Shown here piece after piece: positions 45,339 to 54,348 of a DNA stretch of 64,000 nucleotides. This DNA comes from Methylocapsa sp. S129. Its GTDB lineage: Bacteria > Pseudomonadota > Alphaproteobacteria > Rhizobiales > Beijerinckiaceae. Both the position numbers and the translations under genes were made by a program. The notes beneath the pieces were generated by a model. That model was not told the origin of the DNA. It worked only from the letters and a program-made list of their open reading frames with translations, and did no database searches. Within the stretch, counting starts at the first letter, position 1. The number at the start of each line of letters is the position of its first letter. The stretch lies in contig NZ_LMUI01000019.1 in NCBI RefSeq assembly GCF_009765995.1, positions 172,258 through 236,257 of the forward strand, given 5' to 3'.

Positions 45339-46412
45339 TTATTGCGGGATCTTGTCGTCCACGCCTTTGACATACCAGTTCATGCCCAGCACGTCTCCAT
45401 CTTCGAGCGTCTTTGCGCCCGGTTTGCAGCGGTCCTTGCCGTCCTGGTCGAGGACCGGGCAAGCGAAGGGCTGGAGCGCGCCCGAGGCGATGTCGGCCGT
45501 CGTCTTGACCGCCGCCGCCTTCACATCGTCAGGCATGTTGGCGAAAGGCGCCATCACGACCATGTTCTTGCCGATGCCGTCCCAAGTGTCCTCCGACTTC
45601 CACTTCCCGTCGATCAGGGCTTGAATGCGCTGGGTGTAATAGGGACCCCAATTGTCAGTATTGGCCGTCAACTGCGCCTTGGGGGCGAATTTCATCATGT
45701 CCGACGACTGGCCAAAGCCCAATTTGCCGGCCTTCTCGGCTTCCTGCAACGGCGCGGCGGAATCGGTGTGTTGGGTCAGGATATCGGCGCCCTGAGCGAG
45801 CAACGCCTTGGCCGCGTCCGCTTCCTTGCCCGGATCGAACCAGGTATTGACCCAGACGATCTTGATCTTGGCGTTCGGATTGGTCGTCTGCATGCCGCGC
45901 TCAAAAGCGTTGATGCCGGAAATCACCTCGGGGATCGGGAAGGACACGATATAGCCGATCGTATTGGTCTTGGTCATTTTGCCGGCGATCTGGCCCATCA
46001 CATAGCGGCCTTCATAGAATTTGGCCGCATAGGTCGACATGTTCGGGTTTCGCTTATAGCCGGTCGCGTGTTCGAACATCACTTTGGGAAACTTCTTGGC
46101 GACCTTCAACGTCGGGTCCATGAAGCCGAACGACGTCGTGAACACGATGTTGCAACCGCTGCGGGCCAGTTGCTCGATGGCGCGCTCGCTATCGCTGTCG
46201 GGGATGTTTTCAAGGAAGGTCGTCGCATCGACTTTGTCGCCCAGAGCCTTCGCGGCGGCGAGACGACCCTGATCGTGCTGATAGGAATAGCCAAAATCGC
46301 CTACCGGGCCGGTATAGACCCAACAGGCCTTCACCTTGCCTGCCGCCTCGGCGCCGCCGGCGGCCGCCAGTGAAAGCGCCGCGACAGCGGCGGCGGTAAA
46401 GAGTGTGCGCAT
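45339..46412 (-). CDS. BMP-family ABC transporter substrate-binding protein (core system)
   Basis: A 357-residue protein with a Sec signal (AVAALSLAAAGGAEA). The body has KACWVYTGPVGDFGYSYQHD, NIVFTTSFGFMDPTLKVAKK, YAAKFYEGRYVMGQIAGKMT and WFDPGKEADAAKALLAQGAD. It belongs to the BMP/PnrA/Med class that binds nucleosides or purine-like ligands. It follows the permease gene by 114 bases and has its own terminator, so it may be expressed at a higher level than the membrane components. Confidence 0.93.
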   Translation of the reverse strand: MRTLFTAAAVAALSLAAAGGAEAAGKVKACWVYTGPVGDFGYSYQHDQGRLAAAKALGDKVDATTFLENIPDSDSERAIEQLARSGCNIVFTTSFGFMDPTLKVAKKFPKVMFEHATGYKRNPNMSTYAAKFYEGRYVMGQIAGKMTKTNTIGYIVSFPIPEVISGINAFERGMQTTNPNAKIKIVWVNTWFDPGKEADAAKALLAQGADILTQHTDSAAPLQEAEKAGKLGFGQSSDMMKFAPKAQLTANTDNWGPYYTQRIQALIDGKWKSEDTWDGIGKNMVVMAPFANMPDDVKAAAVKTTADIASGALQPFACPVLDQDGKDRCKPGAKTLEDGDVLGMNWYVKGVDDKIPQ

Positions 46413-46526
46413 GAACCATTCTCCCGTTACAAAACCAGTTCGACCTTAGCAACATCGGCGCCGGCGGTCGCTTCCGGTTCCGATTGAAGTCTTGCGACCT
46501 GCGAACATCAACAACTTTCGTCGCTG

Positions 46527-47456
46527 TCACCGGTCGGGAATGAACGCCTGCCCAAGCGAAGCGGGCGCCAGAGCGCCGCGGCTGTCGCGGAGTGAAAGCA
46601 CAACCAGCACAATGATCGTCGTCAGATAAGGCAGGGAATTGAGAAGCTGGGCGGGGATGGGCACGCCTAAGCCCTGGAAAGCGAGGGCCAGCACCGCGAC
46701 GCCGCCAAACAGAATCGCGCCGGCGAGCGCGCGCCACGGCTTCCAGGAGGCGAACACCACCAGGGCCAGCGCGATCCAGCCGCGCCCCGCCGTCATGTCC
46801 GGCGACCAGAAAGGCGTATAGGAGAGCGAGAGGTAGCAGCCTGCAAGACCGGCGCAAGCGCCGCCGAACAGAACCGCCAGCAATCTTATGCCGCGCACGG
46901 GCACGCCGAGCGAATGACCGGAAGTGTGATTTTCACCGACCGCCCGCAAGGTGAGGCCGGCGCGCGTACGCATCAACCAATAGCCCACGGCGCCTGTCAG
47001 CAGGATCGCGAAATAGACGAAGAAGTCCTCGCCGAAAATCAGCCTGCCGACCAAAGGCAAGTCGGTCAGGCCAGGAATGTAAAGATGAGGCGCGCCGGAC
47101 CGTTTCAGCCCGACGAATCCTTCCCCGATCAGATTGGCGAGGCCGCGCCCGAAAATGGTGAGGGCGAGGCCGGCGGCGACCTGATTGGTGGCGAGGCCGA
47201 TAGTCAGGAAGGCGAACACCGCCGACATCAGCACGCCGCCCAGAATGCCGGCGATAACGCCGACGATCGTTGAATCGGTCATATAGGCGAAAGCAAAGCC
47301 GGTCGATGCGCCGACGATCATCATGCCCTCGAGGCCAAGATTGAGGACGCCGGCGCGTTCGGCGACGACTTCGCCGATCGCCGCCAGCAGAAGCGGCGTT
47401 GCGGCGGCGACGATGATTATCAGAATGTCTTGAATTTGCTGCGGGTCGAAGCTCAC
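46527..47456 (-). CDS. Nucleoside-type ABC transporter permease (BmpD-like, core system)
   Basis: A 309-residue BPD_transp_2 protein. The N-terminal GEVVAERAGVLNLGLEGMMI is the typical motif of the shorter permease. LRAVGENHTSGHSLGVPVRG is in the cytoplasmic loop and TAGRGWIALALVVFASWKPW near the C-terminus. It overlaps the larger permease gene by four bases. Confidence 0.92.
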   Translation of the reverse strand: MSFDPQQIQDILIIIVAAATPLLLAAIGEVVAERAGVLNLGLEGMMIVGASTGFAFAYMTDSTIVGVIAGILGGVLMSAVFAFLTIGLATNQVAAGLALTIFGRGLANLIGEGFVGLKRSGAPHLYIPGLTDLPLVGRLIFGEDFFVYFAILLTGAVGYWLMRTRAGLTLRAVGENHTSGHSLGVPVRGIRLLAVLFGGACAGLAGCYLSLSYTPFWSPDMTAGRGWIALALVVFASWKPWRALAGAILFGGVAVLALAFQGLGVPIPAQLLNSLPYLTTIIVLVVLSLRDSRGALAPASLGQAFIPDR

Positions 47457-48541
47457 GATCGGGCTCCCATTGTGAAGCGCAGCCGGTAACGGGCGAGCAC
47501 ATCGGCGGCGAGCACGCAGATCAGAAGGACGCCCTGGAAAGCGAGCGTCAGATCGCCGGGCAAATGCATCGCGATTTGCGCATCCTCGCCGCCGACGAAG
47601 GTCAAGGCGAGGACGAGGCCGGCGATGAATATGCCGACGGGCGAAAGGCGTCCGAGGAAAGCGACGATGATCGCGGAAAAACCATAGCCCGGCGAAATCG
47701 ATGGCAGGAGCTGTCCGATTCTCCCCGAAACTTCGGCGACGCCGGCAAGGCCCGCGAGGCCGCCGGAAATGGCGAAAGCGGCGATCGCAATCGTTCGATC
47801 GTTGAAGCCGCCGAACCTTGCGGCTTTGGGCGCCGAGCCGACGAGCCGGACCTGATAACCGAACAACGTTTTCGAGAAGACGATCGCCGCGACAATCGCC
47901 ACGAGCGGCGCCAGCAGCACGCCCAGATGAAGAGAGCCGCCGTCGAAAAGAATGGGGAGCGTCGCCTCGGGGTCGAGATTGACCGAGACCGGCAGATTAT
48001 GCCCTTCGGGATCTTTCCACGGTCCGCGCACAAGCCAGTCAAGGGCGAGCTGCGCGACATAGACGAGCATCAGGCTGCTGAGGATTTCGGAGACGTTCAG
48101 CCAGACGCGCAGCAGCGCGGGGATCATCGCATAAAGCAACCCGCCGAGCGCGCCGAGGATCATCATGGCGGGAAGAATCCACCAGCTCCCGAGCACGCCC
48201 TGAAAGGCGCCGTCATGCGTCACGAGACCAAGCCAGCCGCCGAGCGCGCCGCCGGCGATGAATTGCCCTTCCGCGCCGATATTCCACAAATTGGCGCGAT
48301 AGCAGAAGGCGAGGCCGACGGCGATGAGGATCAGCGGCGCCGCTTTAACCGCGATCGCCTGAAGAGAATAGGATTGCGACAGCGGCTCGACGAAATAGAC
48401 GTCGAACGCTTCGATCGTCGAGCGGCCCATCAAGGCGATGACCACCCCGCCGATCAGGATGGCGACGATCAGCGCGCCGACCGGCGCGAGGATCTCGCGT
48501 AGAGTCGAGCGCTGCGGCCGCGCGTCAAGATCAAGGCGCAT
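47453..48541 (-). CDS. Nucleoside-type ABC transporter permease (BmpC-like, core system)
   Basis: A 362-residue BPD_transp_2 protein. Typical are LIAVGLAFCYRANLWNIGAE then GQFIAGGALGGWLG, and MLVYVAQLALDWLVRGPWKD in the conserved cytoplasmic region. ATG 48541 lies within the 3' end of the ATPase gene (11-base overlap). A start seven codons earlier is also in frame. Confidence 0.92.
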   Translation of the reverse strand: MRLDLDARPQRSTLREILAPVGALIVAILIGGVVIALMGRSTIEAFDVYFVEPLSQSYSLQAIAVKAAPLILIAVGLAFCYRANLWNIGAEGQFIAGGALGGWLGLVTHDGAFQGVLGSWWILPAMMILGALGGLLYAMIPALLRVWLNVSEILSSLMLVYVAQLALDWLVRGPWKDPEGHNLPVSVNLDPEATLPILFDGGSLHLGVLLAPLVAIVAAIVFSKTLFGYQVRLVGSAPKAARFGGFNDRTIAIAAFAISGGLAGLAGVAEVSGRIGQLLPSISPGYGFSAIIVAFLGRLSPVGIFIAGLVLALTFVGGEDAQIAMHLPGDLTLAFQGVLLICVLAADVLARYRLRFTMGARS

Positions 48542-50105
48542 GGGCGCTCCCGCCAGCAACATTGGCGCCGCCCGGCATGCCCGCCATCAGCAGGCCGATC
48601 TCTTCGCGCGTCGTGCCGCGCGCGGGCAAAGCCTCCGACAATTCGCCGGTATGGATGACCGCGATCCGGTCGCTGATCTCGAACAATTCGTCAAGATCCT
48701 GGCTGATGATCAGCACGGCGGCGCCGCGCGCGCAAAGATCGAGCAAAGCCTGCCGGATCGTCGCCGCCGCCAGCGCGTCGACGCCCCATGTCGGTTGATT
48801 GATGACCAGCAGCGCCGGTTCGCGCAGGATTTCGCGGCCCACGACGAATTTTTGCAGATTGCCGCCCGATAAAGTGCGCGCCAGCGGGTCCGCGCCGGAT
48901 TTGCGAACGTCGAACGCTGCGATGACTTTTTGCGATTGATCCTTCGCCGCCGCTCCGTTGATGAAGCCCAAACGCGTCAGGCCGTCCGATCCGTGACCCG
49001 TCAGCACGATGTTTTCGGACAGTGTAAAATCGGGCGCCGCGGCATGGCCGTTGCGCTCTTCGGGCACGAAGCCGGCGTTGAGCGCGCGCCTGTCGCTGAT
49101 GCCGAGCGCCCCCACCGGCGAGCCGTCGATGACGATCGCTTCTGGCCGTCGCGCCAGGCTTTCGCCCGAAAGATTGGCGAAAAGCTCCGACTGGCCATTG
49201 CCCGCGACGCCGGCTATCCCAAACACTTCGCCGCCCTTCACCGCCAACGAAACATGTTTGAGCGAGACGCCATGCAGGGACGGCGATGGCGCATCGAGAT
49301 CGGAAACGACCAGGCGATCCTTGCCGAGCGTGTGGGCGCCGGCCGCGCGCACTTCCATGATTTGCGAACCCACCATCAAGGCGGCGAGGGAGCGCGGCGT
49401 CTCGACGCGCGGATCGCAGGTTCCCACAAGCTTGCCCAGGCGCAGGATGGTCGCCCGGTCGCAAAGGCGCTTCACCTCCTCCAGATGATGCGAAATATAC
49501 AGAAGCGCCCTGCCCTCGGCTTTGAGCCGGTCCAGCGTTTCAAATAGCTTTTCCGCTTCCTGCGGCGTCAGCACCGAAGTTGGCTCGTCGAGGATGAGGA
49601 CTTTGGGGTCCTGAAGCAGGCAGCGGGCGATTTCGATGCGTTGACGCTCGCCCGCCGATAGCGACCAGACCGGGCGGTTCGGCTCAAGACCCATGCCATA
49701 GGCGCGCGAAATGCCGTCGATCTTGCCCGGCACGTCCTGCAGCCTGTCGGACGCGGGCATGACCAGCGCGATATTCTCGGCGACGGTCAAATTGTCGAAC
49801 AGCGAAAAATGCTGGAACACCATGCCGATTCCCAGCGCCCGCGCGGCATTGGGATTGGGCAGTTTTATCGACGCGCCCTGCCAAAGAATCTCGCCTTCGG
49901 TCGGCGCGAGCAGGCCGTAGAGCATCTTGACCAGCGTCGACTTGCCCGCGCCGTTCTCGCCGAGCAGGGCGTGGACTTCGCCTGGCGTCAAACCCAGTGT
50001 GATGTTGTCGTTGGCCGTGAATGAGCCGAACCGCTTGGTGATGCCGCGCACCGCCAAAAGCGGCGATTCCGGCTCCCCCGCTATCGCTGTGTTCGCCTGC
50101 TCCAA
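48531..50105 (-). CDS. Nucleoside-type ABC transporter tandem ATP-binding protein (core system)
   Basis: A 524-residue protein with two ATPase domains. The first has Walker A GENGAGKSTL, signature LSAGERQRIEIARCL and Walker B LILDEPTSVLTP. The second has degenerate GVAGNGQSEL and LSGGNLQKFVVGREI. It heads a leftward operon with two permeases and a separate binding protein. It is the core-genome counterpart of the island transporter at 28.1 kb, but the gene order differs. Confidence 0.94.
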   Translation of the reverse strand: MEQANTAIAGEPESPLLAVRGITKRFGSFTANDNITLGLTPGEVHALLGENGAGKSTLVKMLYGLLAPTEGEILWQGASIKLPNPNAARALGIGMVFQHFSLFDNLTVAENIALVMPASDRLQDVPGKIDGISRAYGMGLEPNRPVWSLSAGERQRIEIARCLLQDPKVLILDEPTSVLTPQEAEKLFETLDRLKAEGRALLYISHHLEEVKRLCDRATILRLGKLVGTCDPRVETPRSLAALMVGSQIMEVRAAGAHTLGKDRLVVSDLDAPSPSLHGVSLKHVSLAVKGGEVFGIAGVAGNGQSELFANLSGESLARRPEAIVIDGSPVGALGISDRRALNAGFVPEERNGHAAAPDFTLSENIVLTGHGSDGLTRLGFINGAAAKDQSQKVIAAFDVRKSGADPLARTLSGGNLQKFVVGREILREPALLVINQPTWGVDALAAATIRQALLDLCARGAAVLIISQDLDELFEISDRIAVIHTGELSEALPARGTTREEIGLLMAGMPGGANVAGGSAHAP

Positions 50106-50256
50106 CCCAGCCTCCCAGCCAAGAATGAGTTGATATTAATCACGGATCAAAACATAGCCAGCCTCAATCGTTCGCGACTTATCGAATCAATCCACAAGCA
50201 CTTTCGCATTAGGAACGAATGTCGCCCGAACTTCGTAGCCGTCCGGGGAGCCGCCG
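50106..50256. other. Promoter-bearing gap upstream of the core BMP operon
   Basis: No gene; downstream end of the quinone oxidoreductase gene on the same strand. It contains an AT-rich stretch (gttgatattaatcacggatc) and, at 50171-50198, a 28-base sequence matching 24 of 28 bases with the leader just before the Flp pilin gene (54565-54592). No RutR-type site is visible. Confidence 0.4.
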
Positions 50257-51228
50257 TCACGGCAGGAGAATTGTCGATCCCGTGGTTTCCCGGGCTTCCA
50301 ACGCGGCATGCGCGCGGGCCGCCTCGGCGAGCGACAGGCGCGAGGCGACGCTGATCTCGACGTCGCCCGACTGCACGACGCGGAACAAGTCACGCGCCAT
50401 GCGCTCGAGGCGGTCGCGATCGGCAAGAAACGTGAAGAGGGTCGGCCGCGTTGCAAACAGCGATCCCTTCTGGGCCAGCAAAGCGAGGTTGAAGCCTTCG
50501 ACGGGCCCCGAGGCGGAGCCATAGCTGGCGAAAGTCCCCAATGGCCGGAGGCAGTCGAGCGAAGCGGGGAATGTCGCCTTGCCGATTCCGTCATAGACGA
50601 CCGCGCATTTGGCGCCTTTGGTGATCTCCCTGACACGGACTGCGAAATCCTCTTCGCGATAGAGGATCAGGTGTTTGGCGCCGGCCTTTTTGGCGAGCTT
50701 GGCTTTTTCAGGCGAGCCGACCGTGCCGATGACGGTCGCCCCGAGCGCCTTGGCCCATTGGCAAAGCACAAGCCCGACACCGCCCGCCGCCGCGTGGACG
50801 AGGACCGTATCGCCCGCCTGGACCTTGTAGGTCTGGCGCAGCAGATATTGCGCGGTGAGGCCTTTCAGCATCATCGCCGCGCCCGTCTCATAGGAAATCC
50901 CTTTGGGCAGTTTAACGAGAAACCTCGCCTCGACATTGCGCTCTTCCGCATAAGAGCCGAGCGGCGCGGCATAGACGACGCGATCTCCGAGCTTCAAATC
51001 CTTGACGCCCTTGCCCAATGCGACGATCTCGCCCGCGCCTTCATTGCCCGGCGTGAACGGCTTGGGCGGCGAGGGATAGAGACCTGTCCGGTAGTAGACA
51101 TCCAGGAAATTCACGCCGATCGCGTGATGGCGCACGCGCGCCTCGCCCGGCCCTGGCGGCGGCAGTTCGACATCCTCGAAACGCATGACTTCCGGCCCGC
51201 CGGTCTCATATATCCGGATCGCGCGCAT
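50257..51228 (-). CDS. NADPH:quinone oxidoreductase (zinc-independent MDR family)
   Basis: A 323-residue protein. The N-terminal GroES-like domain contains MRAIRIYETGGPEVMRFEDV and GVNFLDVYYRTGLYP. The cofactor domain has VLVHAAAGGVGLVLCQWAKA and TVGSPEKAKLAKKAGA. The zinc ligands of alcohol dehydrogenases are absent, typical of QOR/zeta-crystallin enzymes. ATG 51228 is chosen because GGGAGGT lies six bases upstream. Confidence 0.92.
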   Translation of the reverse strand: MRAIRIYETGGPEVMRFEDVELPPPGPGEARVRHHAIGVNFLDVYYRTGLYPSPPKPFTPGNEGAGEIVALGKGVKDLKLGDRVVYAAPLGSYAEERNVEARFLVKLPKGISYETGAAMMLKGLTAQYLLRQTYKVQAGDTVLVHAAAGGVGLVLCQWAKALGATVIGTVGSPEKAKLAKKAGAKHLILYREEDFAVRVREITKGAKCAVVYDGIGKATFPASLDCLRPLGTFASYGSASGPVEGFNLALLAQKGSLFATRPTLFTFLADRDRLERMARDLFRVVQSGDVEISVASRLSLAEAARAHAALEARETTGSTILLP

Positions 51229-51374
51229 CTGAGACCTCCCGTCGGACAATGCTTGCCCAGCATGATTGTCCAGCGAAGCATAGCGTGCAAGTGGAGGGCT
51301 GCGATACGCACTTGCCAGCGTAGCCTGGCGACTCTATAGCATGGCCGGCCTCGAACATGCCGAGCCGCCGCGCA

Positions 51375-51450
51375 GCGCCCATCGTCTAGCGGTCCAGGAC
51401 GTCGCCCTTTCACGGCGAAAACACGGGTTCGATTCCCGTTGGGCGCGCCA
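51375..51450 (+). tRNA. tRNA-Glu(UUC)
   Basis: Acceptor GCGCCCA paired with TGGGCGC, D arm GTC...GAC, anticodon stem TCGCC/GGCGA with loop CTTTCAC (anticodon TTC), T arm ACGGG-TTCGATT-CCCGT, discriminator G and encoded CCA. It is 76 bases with CCA. No att-like repeat of it was seen elsewhere in the window. Confidence 0.96.
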
Positions 51451-51592
51451 ATATAATCAATGAGTTAGCTAAAAAACCAGCCCTGCCCTGTCCAAGATTT
51501 GTCCAATACGCGGCATGGATTTGGCTGAATTGAAGCGGACAAAGACGGACGCTGCTCTCACGCAACCGTGAGCGAATCTGCGACGCAAGCGA

Positions 51593-51823
51593 ATGCCCTG
51601 GACCCGCAAGCTGCCTACGCCCATCGCGCTTAAGGACGGCCGCACTCTCGCGACTTTAAACCAGGCGCGCGAGATGATGCTTGCGGTTCCCCCTTCTAAT
51701 CGGCGCCTCGCCGTCTGGCGTTTTGCCGCCCAGCGGTTGGAAGATGCATGCGCCGACGAAACGCCGCTCCCGGAAGCTGAGGAATTACTGACGCGCGCGT
51801 TGAAGGTCGAGGGGCTGATTTAG
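51593..51823 (+). CDS. Small conserved-looking hypothetical protein
   Basis: A 76-residue soluble protein (MPWTRKLPTPIALKDGRTLA, then TLNQAREMMLAVPPSNRR, ending LLTRALKVEGLI). It has no signal peptide. It looks like the short alphaproteobacterial proteins starting MPWTRKL with a DGRT[LI]xTL core, whose role is unknown. It lies 140 bases after tRNA-Glu. The regular helix-rich composition supports a real gene. Confidence 0.6.
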   Translation: MPWTRKLPTPIALKDGRTLATLNQAREMMLAVPPSNRRLAVWRFAAQRLEDACADETPLPEAEELLTRALKVEGLI

Positions 51824-51921
51824 GCTGCGCGCGGCGACCGTGGATCGCGAGCAGGGCAACCTTTTGAGCATCATCCCCGTTAGGCGTTTTAGGGGGAGTT
51901 GGCGACCAACAGGAGACTCAA

Positions 51922-52146
51922 ATGATCAGAACTTCTTTGAAATGCGGCGCCATTCTCGCGTTGCTGTTCGCGTCCACCGGCGCCTACGCGGACGATCCGA
52001 CGGGTGTGCTGGAGCAGGAACGGGGCACGCTCCCGAGAGTGCACGGCCGCTTGCCCCAATTTTCAGATTCAGGTCCATGCCAGCGTGGCATGCAATCGGA
52101 GCCATTCCCCAATGCCCAGGGTTTCCGCTGTATCCGGAGACACTAG
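51922..52146 (+). CDS. Small secreted protein of unknown function
   Basis: A 74-residue protein. AGGAG precedes the ATG by seven bases. A Sec signal (CGAILALLFASTGAYA) is followed by a 50-residue mature part with two cysteines, in GPCQRGMQSEPFPNAQGFRC. It is the first of three consecutive small secreted-protein genes on the plus strand. Function not recognised. Confidence 0.6.
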   Translation: MIRTSLKCGAILALLFASTGAYADDPTGVLEQERGTLPRVHGRLPQFSDSGPCQRGMQSEPFPNAQGFRCIRRH

Positions 52147-52288
52147 GACAAGACAACGCGAGCGGTCGCCGGCGATATCTTGGCCGCCGCGGCGTGGATC
52201 GCATGCTTGGCGCACGCGGCGGCGATGAGTCAACGAGCCGCCTTTGCGCGGCTTTGCTGTTGTCGAACAGGGCAAAGGACGTTTTGCC

Positions 52289-52567
52289 ATGATCAAGAAC
52301 ATTTGGAAGAGCGCATTCATGATTTCGGCTCTTGCGCCGACAATCGCCTATGCGGCCATGGTTACGGAGCCCGGTCGAAACGGCCTACCGCCGACGCAAG
52401 TCGTGCCAAACACGGCCCATGGAGGTTCTCCCGGCAGCAGTATGGATGCTCCCGGCGGCGTCGGTCCGGGTTTCACCAACCAGAAGAACATTCCGCCAGG
52501 AATCGTCGCGCCCGGCGCGATCGGTCGAAACGGCATAGAAGCGCCCGACGGCGGCGGCGCGCGCTGA
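52289..52567 (+). CDS. Small secreted Gly/Pro-rich protein
   Basis: A 92-residue protein. ATG 52289 follows AAAGGA. The signal is MIKNIWKSAFMISALAPTIA then YAA. The mature part is rich in Gly, Pro and Asn (GLPPTQVVPNTAHGGSPGSS, NIPPGIVAPGAIGRNG) without cysteines, so it is likely disordered. It is the second gene of the small secreted cluster. Confidence 0.55.
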   Translation: MIKNIWKSAFMISALAPTIAYAAMVTEPGRNGLPPTQVVPNTAHGGSPGSSMDAPGGVGPGFTNQKNIPPGIVAPGAIGRNGIEAPDGGGAR

Positions 52568-52655
52568 AACAATAAAACGGCCGCGCGCATGGACCGGCGG
52601 CGGCGTTGCGAAATCGAGAATGGCGGCGGCGTGGGATTGAGAAAGGGCAATGCCT

Positions 52656-52916
52656 ATGCTTGGGCCAATTGTGTTGAGCGCTATGTTGTCCTTCGGGCTC
52701 GCGCCCGCCGCCGGCGCGACGGGTTTGCCAACGCCGATCAGCGGCGAAGTCGGAATCGTGAAAGTCTCGGAAGGGTGCGGGGTTGGATGGTGGCGAGGGC
52801 CGACTGGCCATTGTCATCCGTTTAATAGCGCGGGCGGCAGTCCTCGCGGGACCCACTTCGCATGCCCGCCAGGAATGCACGTCGGCGCAGACGGTCATCA
52901 GTGCTGGCCCAACTGA
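52656..52916 (+). CDS. Small secreted Cys/Trp/His-rich protein
   Basis: An 86-residue protein. ATG 52656 is chosen because AAAGGG lies eight bases upstream; ATG 52650 is too close. The signal ends near APAAGA. The mature part has two short motifs, GCGVGWWRGPTGHCHP and CPPGMHVGADGHQCWPN, with four cysteines likely forming two disulfides. The GCGxGWxRGPxGxC pattern is common in tiny rhizobial secreted proteins of unknown role. The second motif recalls the lipoprotein at 4820-5014. Confidence 0.65.
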   Translation: MLGPIVLSAMLSFGLAPAAGATGLPTPISGEVGIVKVSEGCGVGWWRGPTGHCHPFNSAGGSPRGTHFACPPGMHVGADGHQCWPN

Positions 52917-53089
52917 TTTTGGGCTGAGAATTCATCGCTGTGGTCGTGAGACCTCTTCACTCGATTCGACTCAGCTCTCTGCTGAGCGAGGGCGGCGCAA
53001 GCATAAAAACGGAAGTTCGCTTGAAGCGTCCTGACGGCCGAAGCCGATTCAAACACGCGGCCTTTTATGCGAGATAGCGAGAGTGTGGC

Positions 53090-53443
53090 TCAATGCGACC
53101 GGCGCGAGCCTTCCAACCCGCGCAGGGCATATCCAATGAACGCCGCGAAAAACACAGAGGTCAAAGGCTTTCCCCGAATCCGCGTTCGCGCGCCTGCTTC
53201 AAGGTCGGACGCAAGATTTTCGATCCCTGACGCCGCTTTCGAAACTTGATCTTTAGCGTCGTCTATCGCTCCGGAGATTGCGGTGGCGGCGGCGCCTCGT
53301 TGGCATTGCGCGAAACAAGCAACGTCATCCGCCAGACGCCCAACGTCCTGGCGAAGAGCAGTCAGGGCGGCAAGCACATCCGCGCTGGAGGCTTCGCTCG
53401 ATTGCATGGACGCCTGAGATTGCTCGCTTGCATCGTCGGTCAT
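53090..53443 (-). CDS. DUF883/ElaB-like membrane-anchored protein
   Basis: A 117-residue protein. The first 85 residues are helical and polar (DVLAALTALRQDVGRLADDV, AISGAIDDAKDQVSKAASGI). A C-terminal segment, IRGKPLTSVFFAAFIGYALR, resembles the PxxSxxxAxxxGxxxG tail of ElaB/YqjD proteins, which associate with ribosomes and membrane in other bacteria. Assignment is by architecture only. Confidence 0.6.
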   Translation of the reverse strand: MTDDASEQSQASMQSSEASSADVLAALTALRQDVGRLADDVACFAQCQRGAAATAISGAIDDAKDQVSKAASGIENLASDLEAGARTRIRGKPLTSVFFAAFIGYALRGLEGSRRSH

Positions 53444-53545
53444 GGGGATTTCCTGGGATTCATTTGGAAGGTATGAACCAAACGCACGACGCCGGGCAAA
53501 CGTTCCCTTCGGGGTTTAGACGGCAAGAGAACCTATCGTCCCCTT

Positions 53546-53586
53546 CAAAACACGGCCGCCTTGCATAGCCCGGCGGCCGTGTTTTG
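53546..53586 (-). terminator. Strong hairpin terminator
   Basis: A perfect 15-bp stem, caaaacacggccgcc (53546-53560) against ggcggccgtgttttg (53572-53586), with an 11-base loop. The A/T tails at both stem ends let it work in either direction. It lies about 90 bases after the stop of the small membrane-protein gene at 53673. Confidence 0.8.
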
Positions 53587-53672
53587 CCAGCGTCGGAAAG
53601 TCTCTCCGCCATCCCACGGATGTTTGGCAAAATCTCAAGCGGACGGCGCAACACACCGAGCCGCGCAGCGCA

Positions 53673-53825
53673 TCACCGACCGAACAGCCAGAGAAGCACC
53701 AGCACGATCACGACGATGCCAAGAACGCCGCCGAGTCCGCCGCCGCCGTAGCGGTTGTGCGCGTAATAGCCGCCGCCGCCGCCAAACAGAAGAACGAGGA
53801 TTATGATGATGATCAGCAGGCTCAC
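53673..53825 (-). CDS. Very small membrane protein (DUF3309-like)
   Basis: A 50-residue frame from GTG 53825, with GGGAGC upstream. Two hydrophobic stretches (SLLIIIIIILVLLFGGGGG region at the start and LGIVVIVLVLLWLFGR at the end) flank a Gly/Tyr-rich linker, YYAHNRYGGGGLGG. The pattern matches the tiny DUF3309-type proteins common in Hyphomicrobiales. Function unknown. A strong terminator lies downstream. Confidence 0.65.
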   Translation of the reverse strand: MSLLIIIIILVLLFGGGGGYYAHNRYGGGGLGGVLGIVVIVLVLLWLFGR

Positions 53826-53970
53826 GGCGAAGCTCCCGGCAAATAGGGGTCTTCTCCAGGCGAGCCGGACCCGATCGGCGCCTGGCTGATCGGTTCAAAC
53901 GATCAGTGCAAGCGTCATCGGTAACGTCCGATTGTCAAATGAGTTCCATGAGTTGTTTGTTCAAGCGTTG

Positions 53971-54000
53971 GCGCGATCGCCCTGAAGGGGCGCGATCGCG
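53971..54000 (-). terminator. Possible terminator after the secreted-protein gene
   Basis: An inverted repeat around gcgcgatcgccc-tga-aggggcgcgatcgc, with two bulged bases and no T-run. It lies just downstream of the leftward gene ending at 54016. Confidence 0.4.
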
Positions 54001-54015
54001 AGACGCCGCCAGCGC

Positions 54016-54348
54016 TCAGAACCGGAACAACGGCTCGTCCGAATTATACCTTGCTGTCGGCGATTGCCCATAGCGAAACGTGTTGTCCATCAAATCGCTA
54101 TGGCCGGTTGCGACGGTGTCGCTGAAATAATGATTCTCGGATCCGGTTGCGGCGGAGGTGCTGGCGCGTAGCTCGACGCCGGGCGCGAGCGGCGACATAT
54201 CGGGCTGGCGCGGCGCCAACATGTGAACCTTGTGATGAATCGGACGGTGCGCGGTTTGCGCGCTTGCATTCACCGATAATGTGAGCGCCGCGACTGTCGA
54301 CAACGCAATGATCGAGCCGGCGATCGCGCTTCTAGGGAATGCAGGCAT
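54016..54348 (-). CDS. Secreted hypothetical protein
   Basis: A 110-residue protein. ATG 54348 is chosen for the strong AAGGAGAGG site upstream; a frame extending to 54414 lacks one. The signal MPAFPRSAIAGSIIALSTVA continues to the cleavage region VNASAQT. The mature part is polar and has no cysteine (PGVELRASTSAATGSENHYF, DEPLFRF end). I do not recognise a family. Confidence 0.55.
   Translation of the reverse strand: MPAFPRSAIAGSIIALSTVAALTLSVNASAQTAHRPIHHKVHMLAPRQPDMSPLAPGVELRASTSAATGSENHYFSDTVATGHSDLMDNTFRYGQSPTARYNSDEPLFRF

Noticed and set aside
45342..46373. 343-codon open frame antisense to the BMP binding protein
   Set aside because: Same reason: the sense frame encodes a clear BMP protein.
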